A stretch of 11,152 nucleotides of DNA from Lachnospiraceae bacterium UBA3762 (GTDB taxonomy: Bacteria; Bacillota; Clostridia; Lachnospirales; Lachnospiraceae). The translations under genes and the position numbers were made by a program. Below the pieces are notes generated by a model, which searched no databases, was not told the DNA's origin, and saw only the letters and a list, made by a program, of their open reading frames with translations. This document shows, piece by piece, positions 6,928 to 11,152 of the stretch (position 1 is its first letter; the number at the start of each line of letters is the position of its first letter). The stretch lies in the NCBI GenBank assembly GCA_002371615.1, contig DFGA01000008.1, positions 1 to 11,152 of the forward strand, in the 5' to 3' direction.

Positions 6928-8533
6928 TTGCAGACCTCTTTTTCATAAAGAACAGGAAAGCTATCGTAAGTACAACTCCTATCGGCAGTGAAAGCCACGT
7001 TACCCCCATCATGTCAAAAAGCCCGGTAAGTATATAGCAGACAAAAGAGATTGCAGCAACCGAGATCGCATACGGAAGCTGTGTCTCAACATGGTTGATA
7101 TGATTACAATGTGCACCCGCAGATGACATGATCGTCGTATCCGAAATAGGTGAACAGTGATCTCCGCAAACCGCGCCTGCAAGACATGCTGATATTCCGA
7201 CAAAGAACAGGGAACTTGTCTCCGGGAATATGGCAGATACTATAGGTATAAGTATTCCGAATGTTCCCCAACTTGTACCTGTAGCAAACGAAACAAGACA
7301 TGCCACAATAAATACAATTGCGGGAAGTGCCCACTGAAGTCCCTGGGCCCCGGCCATCGCATTTCCGACAAAATCCTTAGCTCCCAGCAGATTGGTCATG
7401 TTCTTGAGAGCAGTTGCAAGTGTAAGTATCGTGATAGCGGGAACCATAGCACAGAATCCTTTCGGTATGCATTCCATCGCCTCATTAAATGTCATAACCT
7501 TTCTTGCCACCATATAGATCACGATTATTACCAAGGCAAGAATACTTCCCCATGGGAGTCCCACATAAGCATCAGTTGAAGAAAATGCATCGATAATACC
7601 GCCTTCTTCTATCGCGGAAAAACCGTTGAACAAAAGGCCCCATACGCAAAGAATTATAAGTATAATAACCGGAATAATAAGGTCTATAAGTTTTCCTTTC
7701 GGAGTTTCAATCGGGCCGTCGTGTTTAAGCGTATACTCTTCGTCTTCCGACAGACTCAGTATCCCAAGATCTCCTGTTGATTCAGCTCTGTCTTCAAATT
7801 TTTTCATCTTGCCGTAATCAAATTTCAGAAGTGTAATGGTAATGATAAAAACAAATGTAAGGATCGAATAGAAATTATAAGGAATTGCCCTTACAAACAA
7901 TTCAATTCCGGAATATCGTTCGCTTGTAACACATCCGCTGACAGCAGCTGCCCATGAAGAGATCGGTGCGATCATACATACCGGAGCTGCCGTAGCATCA
8001 ATCAGATATGCAAGTTTTGCCCTTGATATCTTTTTCGAATCGGTGATTGGTGCCATAACCGAACCGACGGTCAGACAGTTAAAATAATCATCTATAAAGA
8101 TCAGTACACCAAGTACAAACGTTGCAAGAGCTGCACCTACTTTTGTTTTGATATTTTTTGATGCCCATTCCCCGAACGCTCTTGAAGCTCCGGATTTGTT
8201 AATAAGCGCAACAATGGTTCCGAGTATCACAAGGAATATCAGTATACCGGCATTTCCCGCAACCGCATCGGATAATCCTTCAACCGTGACCAGATTGAGT
8301 GTCCCTGTAAATGATACCCCGGAAGCCATAAGTGCTCCGAGAATTACTCCGACAAACAGGGATGAATAAGCCTCTTTTGTGATAAGGGCAAGCACTATTG
8401 CTACAAGCGGAGGTACAAGCGCCCAGAAAGTGGCTTCAAAGGAGAACGCGCCACCCGCTGACACTATACCTATCAAGACAACCATTACCACGAAGATTAT
8501 TCCGGCAATTAACGCCGAGCTCTTCTTTTCCAT
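6920..8533 (-). CDS. nhaC: Na+/H+ antiporter NhaC family protein
   Basis: 537 aa, slightly longer than B. subtilis NhaC, with 10-12 predicted membrane helices. Family signatures are clear: FIDDYFNCLTVGSVMAPITD (146-165) with the acidic pair D148-D149, and CGDHCSPISDTTIMSSAGAH (456-475) followed by CNHINHVETQLPYA (476-489). Members exchange Na+ (sometimes malate/lactate or other organic ions) for H+ across the membrane, so the physiological substrate is not certain. A charged cytoplasmic loop (about 240-280) separates the two halves. The start has AAAGGATGGAG about 6 nt upstream. It follows the LacI-type sensor gene by 40 nt and its stop overlaps the MotA-like start by 8 bp, so its expression is linked to the ion-driven motor pair. 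Confidence 0.92.
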   Translation of the reverse strand: MEKKSSALIAGIIFVVMVVLIGIVSAGGAFSFEATFWALVPPLVAIVLALITKEAYSSLFVGVILGALMASGVSFTGTLNLVTVEGLSDAVAGNAGILIFLVILGTIVALINKSGASRAFGEWASKNIKTKVGAALATFVLGVLIFIDDYFNCLTVGSVMAPITDSKKISRAKLAYLIDATAAPVCMIAPISSWAAAVSGCVTSERYSGIELFVRAIPYNFYSILTFVFIITITLLKFDYGKMKKFEDRAESTGDLGILSLSEDEEYTLKHDGPIETPKGKLIDLIIPVIILIILCVWGLLFNGFSAIEEGGIIDAFSSTDAYVGLPWGSILALVIIVIYMVARKVMTFNEAMECIPKGFCAMVPAITILTLATALKNMTNLLGAKDFVGNAMAGAQGLQWALPAIVFIVACLVSFATGTSWGTFGILIPIVSAIFPETSSLFFVGISACLAGAVCGDHCSPISDTTIMSSAGAHCNHINHVETQLPYAISVAAISFVCYILTGLFDMMGVTWLSLPIGVVLTIAFLFFMKKRSANA

Positions 8534-8573
8534 AACAACTCCATCCTTTCATTACCAAAATCCGGTTAATTAA

Positions 8574-9926
8574 TTATTCTTTCTTCAGTCTCGCAATTGC
8601 AAGCTTCTGATTGAGACTCTCAAGTGATAATGACAAACTCTCCACAAAGCTTCTGTGTTTCAGCCTTGTGAAAAAATCATCCCTGTAGGGCATAACCGTA
8701 TACCCATATGTCTGATTGTTACTGCGCAAAGGGCCGAACAAGAATACTCTGTCCTTACCCTTCCACTCCGACGGATACATGTCTGTGTTCCGGTTTATCT
8801 CTGTCTTTTTCCCGTCGGAAAACAGGATCATATCATCTTCAAAACCGACTACATCCATATCGGGATCACCCTCAAAGAATGAATGGTTAAGACATATCGC
8901 AACTTCATCTATCTTTACCATTTTCTTGCATTCTTCCATCGCCTGGGCATATTCGTCCATTGTCCTGCATTTAAACAGTATCTGTTTGATATATGCGTGT
9001 ACGAGCCTGGCTTCTGTTTCCTTCCTGCCTCTTTCTATCAGTTTATTGTAATCGCCTCTGATATCCCTGGTCAGTTCACAACCGCAGCTTTCATTATAAC
9101 TAATGTATCCCTGAACAAAACGGGTATCATAATCCCTTTCACCGTCCATAGCAAGGAGAAGTGCATCGGTAGCGTCATATCCGAGTTCCTTACGGTTTCT
9201 GTTAACGCTTGTGATCGACGGAGAGTACATCTGGGCTTCTTCAATATTATCGAATCCGGTAACCTTCATATAATCGGGGATCGTGATTCCGTCTTTCATC
9301 GCTTCTTCTACAAAGCCCAGAGCCATATAATCATTTGCGCATATGATCGCATCAGCCATATGGACTCCCTGCTCTTTCCATTCATTATATGCGGCAGCAC
9401 CGTCTGTTTTCCAGAATCTTTTGTGCAGTACTCTTCTCTTGGATACATTAATTCCATGCTCGCTTAAACAGTCGCAAAAGGCCCGGTATCGTTCATTGCT
9501 CTCATAATTGTCTTCCGGCCCGCCAAGAAAATTGAAAATTCTGCAATCATGGATAGTAATCATATGCTCAACGATCTGATACATTGAACGATAATTATCG
9601 AGACCGCAGAACAGGGCATTGTCACACCTTGTATCTATGCTGACAACAGGTTTGTTATATTTCCGGAACTTTTCTGAAATCTCACTTACATACTTAATGG
9701 AATCCAAGCTGCTAAGTGCAATTATCAAACCGTCATACTTTTCCGGAACAGGTAATGAATATATCTCTCTTCCTTTACGGAAAAAGTCGGTTTCCATCAG
9801 ATTATCGTAAGCATTGCAGATGTGAAGTTCAGTATCGTCATCCCCTATCCGCTCAAGGATACCGGAAATGACTTCTTTGCTGTATTCACTGTCCCATGTG
9901 CTTGTTAGCATCAGTATTTGTTTCAT
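8574..9926 (-). CDS. LacI/PurR-type ligand-binding sensor protein lacking HTH and output domain
   Basis: 450 aa. Residues about 1-280 form a type I periplasmic-binding-protein fold as in LacI/PurR regulators: KYDGLIIALSS (63-73), IICANDYMALGFVEEAMKDG (194-213), and VTGFDNIEEAQMYSPSITSV (222-241). There is no N-terminal HTH, signal peptide or membrane helix, so it is cytoplasmic and cannot bind DNA the LacI way. Residues 270-284 end in ESCGC, a junction I associate with clostridial sensor proteins that continue into a linker domain and a GGDEF or AraC output. A linker of about 150 aa and a final helix are present, but the protein stops (..ARLKKE) where an output domain would begin. The gene overlaps the nuclease gene by 41 bp. 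The ligand may be a sugar; regulation of nhaC 40 nt downstream is possible only through a partner. Confidence 0.8.
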   Translation of the reverse strand: MKQILMLTSTWDSEYSKEVISGILERIGDDDTELHICNAYDNLMETDFFRKGREIYSLPVPEKYDGLIIALSSLDSIKYVSEISEKFRKYNKPVVSIDTRCDNALFCGLDNYRSMYQIVEHMITIHDCRIFNFLGGPEDNYESNERYRAFCDCLSEHGINVSKRRVLHKRFWKTDGAAAYNEWKEQGVHMADAIICANDYMALGFVEEAMKDGITIPDYMKVTGFDNIEEAQMYSPSITSVNRNRKELGYDATDALLLAMDGERDYDTRFVQGYISYNESCGCELTRDIRGDYNKLIERGRKETEARLVHAYIKQILFKCRTMDEYAQAMEECKKMVKIDEVAICLNHSFFEGDPDMDVVGFEDDMILFSDGKKTEINRNTDMYPSEWKGKDRVFLFGPLRSNNQTYGYTVMPYRDDFFTRLKHRSFVESLSLSLESLNQKLAIARLKKE

Positions 9927-10473
9927 CGTTATTATTCCCTAAATCATCATTTACAGAAGCCTGAGTGTATGTTTTTTTTCTTAAGTTTTTGAAAAGATCG
10001 ATTATTCCCTTTTTCTCCGGAAGTGCCACTTCATGGATAAGGTCCATAACATAGTCCCCGTCCCACAAAACAACATTCAGTTTGTCGGCAAATTCCCTGG
10101 CTGATTTGGTAAATCCCTGATTGGTCATCACCACACCGATCATGGCTTTGTAATAATCCTTCCCGGCATATGCCTCCTGAATCGCCTTAATACCAATCGG
10201 ATCGGAGTAACACTTACACTGTATGGCATAACTTATGCCGTCTTTGTCCGCAATGATATCAATTCCGTAGTCATGGCTTGCCGGGGTCATCTCTACATTC
10301 TCGAAGCCTTTGGCCTCAAGAAGCTCCGCACAGTACTCTTCAAACTCCGTACCTTCCATTTCATCAAACAGTTCGTCATTTGATGATTGCCTTCTCATGT
10401 ACCAGAACCAGGCAGCCAAAAGGGCGAGAACTGCAATGCCGATGATTATTATGATTATAGTTTTGATATCCAC
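9886..10473 (-). CDS. Membrane-anchored Mrr-type restriction endonuclease-like protein
   Basis: 195 aa. One hydrophobic helix (about 4-24), followed by MRRQ, places the rest in the cytoplasm. Residues about 40-150 match the Mrr_cat branch of PD-(D/E)xK nucleases: GTEFEEYCAELLEAKGFENV (41-60), the catalytic Asp in YGID (D72), and IQCK (Q85-x-K87), with TNQGFTKSAREFAD (117-130) in the later core. All key residues are present, so it may be active on DNA. The last 40 residues are polar and low in complexity. No methyltransferase or specificity subunit is nearby, so it is not an ordinary restriction-modification system; type IV (modified-DNA) or housekeeping roles are possible. The start is GTG, with AGGGGG 8 nt upstream inside a 16-bp repeat. 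Its 3' end overlaps the sensor gene by 41 bp. Confidence 0.82.
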   Translation of the reverse strand: MDIKTIIIIIIGIAVLALLAAWFWYMRRQSSNDELFDEMEGTEFEEYCAELLEAKGFENVEMTPASHDYGIDIIADKDGISYAIQCKCYSDPIGIKAIQEAYAGKDYYKAMIGVVMTNQGFTKSAREFADKLNVVLWDGDYVMDLIHEVALPEKKGIIDLFKNLRKKTYTQASVNDDLGNNNDETNTDANKHMGQ

Positions 10474-10489
10474 TCGCGGTTCCCCCTAT
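10474..10489 (-). repeat. 16-bp direct repeat, copy 2 (holds the nuclease RBS)
   Basis: On the minus strand this reads ATAGGGGGAACCGCGA and is identical to the copy at 10574-10589, exactly 100 bp away; the match ends at both edges. It ends directly before the GTG start of the Mrr-like gene, and its AGGGGG is that gene's ribosome binding site. Confidence 0.85.
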
Positions 10490-10505
10490 GCTACGATAGC
10501 TTAAT

Positions 10506-10572
10506 GCGGTGACTCGCCCATTAGGATCGCCTTCGGCGATGAGGGCTCGTCGTGTAGACAGGGTCCTACCGC
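10506..10572 (-). other. Foldable element between the two 16-bp repeats
   Basis: As minus-strand RNA this pairs GCGGU (10568-10572) with ACCGC (10506-10510), then GAC/GUC (10549-10551 with 10511-10513), a symmetric GA/GA internal loop, GCCC/GGGC (10543-10546 with 10516-10519), and a 6-bp hairpin AUCGCC-GAA-GGCGAU (10526-10540). A 16-nt stretch (10552-10567) bulges out on one side. A competing small hairpin ACCGC-GAA-GCGGU lies at 10568-10580. No U-tract follows, so it is not a standard terminator. It matches no RNA family I recognise. Confidence 0.45.
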
Positions 10573-10573
10573 T

Positions 10574-10589
10574 TCGCGGTTCCCCCTAT
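10574..10589 (-). repeat. 16-bp direct repeat, copy 1 (just after the SRP RNA)
   Basis: On the minus strand this reads ATAGGGGGAACCGCGA and is an exact match to 10474-10489. It sits about 5 nt beyond the terminal helix of the SRP RNA. With copy 2 it bounds an 84-bp foldable interval, so the region is either 1.16 units of a 100-bp tandem repeat or a small insertion flanked by repeats. Confidence 0.85.
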
Positions 10590-10593
10590 CAAC

Positions 10594-10740
10594 AGTAGCC
10601 GGACGGGTCATGGTGGGTTCAGGCACCCTTGCGGCACACAAAGACATCCGTTTAGTGCTGCTCCATTCCTGGCCTGACACGATTCGCGGCGCTCTGTTGC
10701 GCAAGACCCAAACCGCAACACACAACCTGCCGGCTACGCA
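10594..10740 (-). ncRNA. ffs: Signal recognition particle RNA (short, 4.5S-like type)
   Basis: The minus strand carries the SRP domain IV hallmark GUGUCAGG (10673-10680), CC-A-GGAA-U-GG, AGCAGCAC, where the GGAA tetraloop and the asymmetric AGCAGC loop bind the Ffh M domain. Flanking parts also fit: GUUUGGGUC-UUGCGCAA before it, and UGUGCCGCAAGGGUGCCUG after it, with CUUGCG/CGCAAG and UGGGU/ACCCA pairs. The ends close with GUAGCCGG (10730-10737) and CCGGCUAC (10595-10602), giving about 147 nt. The promoter directly upstream leaves no room for the 5' Alu domain of B. subtilis-type scRNA, so this is the short form. The exact ends are estimated from the helix and the promoter. No U-tract terminator follows, so the RNA may be processed from a longer transcript running into the nuclease gene. 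Confidence 0.92.
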
Positions 10741-10745
10741 TTTGT

Positions 10746-10774
10746 AGTATACACGCAAATTCGCTATTCTTCAA
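10746..10774 (-). promoter_or_regulatory. Sigma-A promoter of the SRP RNA
   Basis: On the minus strand, TTGAAG (10769-10774) and TATACT (10746-10751) are separated by exactly 17 bp. Transcription would start near 10739-10740, at the first base of the SRP terminal helix region. The -35 hexamer overlaps the stop codon (10771-10773) of the upstream membrane-protein gene. Confidence 0.8.
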
Positions 10775-11112
10775 CGATTTTCGTCTTTTTTTCCGCCCTC
10801 GTACTCACCGCAGATAAAATGCTTGACCGACATTATAACAAGAGCAGCTCCGGCTATTATAAAAATACCGACAGCTATCCACATAAAAGCGTTTATCGGG
10901 TTCCCCGATGTTATTATCTGGTACGCAAGATACATCAGATAGCCCCCTACTATTGTTCTGATAGTAAGTACTACCTGAGTCGGATATATGCCCGGCAAAG
11001 AGTGATCCTGACCGGAGGCATCTGCGTCCGGATCAGTATTATCTGTACTAACTTCGGTATCAAGATCTTCAAATGCGGCATCTTCAATCTGATTATTATC
11101 TGTACTATCCAT
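10771..11112 (-). CDS. Small two-helix membrane protein, function unknown
   Basis: 113 aa from the chosen ATG at 11110-11112. The frame extends to an ATG at 11139 (122 aa), but that codon lies inside a perfect inverted repeat, whereas the chosen one has AAAGGA with 5-nt spacing; the adjacent ATG at 11115 would have only 2 nt. The N-terminal 40 residues are strongly acidic and polar (many D, E, N, T), suggesting a disordered segment. Two hydrophobic helices follow, VVLTIRTIVGGYLMYLAYQI (about 47-66) and AFMWIAVGIFIIAGAALVIM (about 75-94), with a short loop, then a charged tail (GEYEGGKKDENR). I do not recognise a named family; similar short membrane proteins are common in Lachnospiraceae. The stop overlaps the -35 of the SRP RNA promoter. 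Confidence 0.75.
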   Translation of the reverse strand: MDSTDNNQIEDAAFEDLDTEVSTDNTDPDADASGQDHSLPGIYPTQVVLTIRTIVGGYLMYLAYQIITSGNPINAFMWIAVGIFIIAGAALVIMSVKHFICGEYEGGKKDENR

Positions 11113-11127
11113 CATGTTCCTTTCATA

Positions 11128-11150
11128 TAAAGTTTTCATAGAAAACTTTA
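11128..11150. promoter_or_regulatory. Perfect 10-bp inverted repeat, candidate operator
   Basis: TAAAGTTTTC (11128-11137) and GAAAACTTTA (11141-11150) flank a 3-nt centre, ATA. It lies about 16 nt upstream of the chosen start of the membrane-protein gene and has no following U-tract, so an operator or 5'-UTR hairpin is likelier than a terminator. The TTTTC...GAAAA core recalls a CodY box, but the centre is 3 nt instead of 1, so that identity is doubtful. Confidence 0.5.
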
Positions 11151-11152
11151 CA

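Noticed and set aside
8534..8573. Imperfect inverted repeat (ATTACC ... GGTTAAT) between the sensor gene and nhaC
   Set aside because: The arms are short, AT-rich and mismatched, and they sit next to the nhaC ribosome binding site. This is too weak to call a terminator or operator.
9886..10473. A restriction-modification system
   Set aside because: There is a single Mrr-like nuclease with a membrane anchor and no methyltransferase, specificity subunit or control gene within the window.
10501..10758. Minus-strand open frame of 85 codons
   Set aside because: It runs through the SRP RNA and the repeat-bounded element, begins inside the SRP promoter region, has no suitable ribosome binding site and shows no protein motif.

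Overview
The window looks like chromosomal DNA from a low- to mid-GC member of the Clostridia, most likely the Lachnospiraceae (Butyrivibrio/Roseburia-like). This is an inference from strong AGGAGG-type ribosome binding sites, a small protein with a double-glycine leader, a LacI-type sensor with an ESCGC junction, and clostridial-type SstT, HflX and NhaC proteins. There are ten protein genes and one clear structural RNA. No CRISPR array, insertion sequence or tRNA was seen.

Left part (1-3106). A small GG-leader protein (79-345, minus) ends at a perfect 14-bp stem terminator. Divergent from it are sstT (Na+/serine-threonine symporter) and hflX (ribosome-associated GTPase), separated by 2 nt. 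The 176-nt divergent intergenic region carries an exact 8-bp direct repeat with an 11-bp period that closely resembles a Pho box. hflX converges on, and overlaps by 35 bp, the last gene of the minus-strand run.

Middle part (3072-10473, all minus). Seven genes run head to tail with gaps of at most 40 nt or with overlaps. In transcription order they are: a membrane-anchored Mrr-type nuclease, a LacI-type ligand-binding protein without an HTH or output domain, NhaC (Na+/H+ antiporter), a MotA/ZorA-like channel protein with a long coiled-coil tail, a MotB/ZorB-like OmpA-domain protein, an NAD(P)-binding SDR/epimerase, and a GNAT acetyltransferase. The MotA/MotB-like pair is the most interesting part: it resembles the ZorAB motor of Zorya anti-phage systems, but no recognised Zorya effector (ZorC, D, E, F or G) follows. 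Its partners here are a sugar-nucleotide-type SDR and an acetyltransferase, and its first gene overlaps nhaC by 8 bp.

Right part (10474-11152). A short-type SRP RNA (about 10594-10740, minus) has a good promoter (TTGAAG, 17 bp, TATACT) that overlaps the stop codon of an upstream two-helix membrane protein. Between the SRP RNA and the nuclease gene lies a foldable stretch bounded by an exact 16-bp direct repeat with a period of exactly 100 bp. The downstream copy supplies the ribosome binding site of the nuclease gene. A perfect 10-bp inverted repeat precedes the membrane protein at the right edge.
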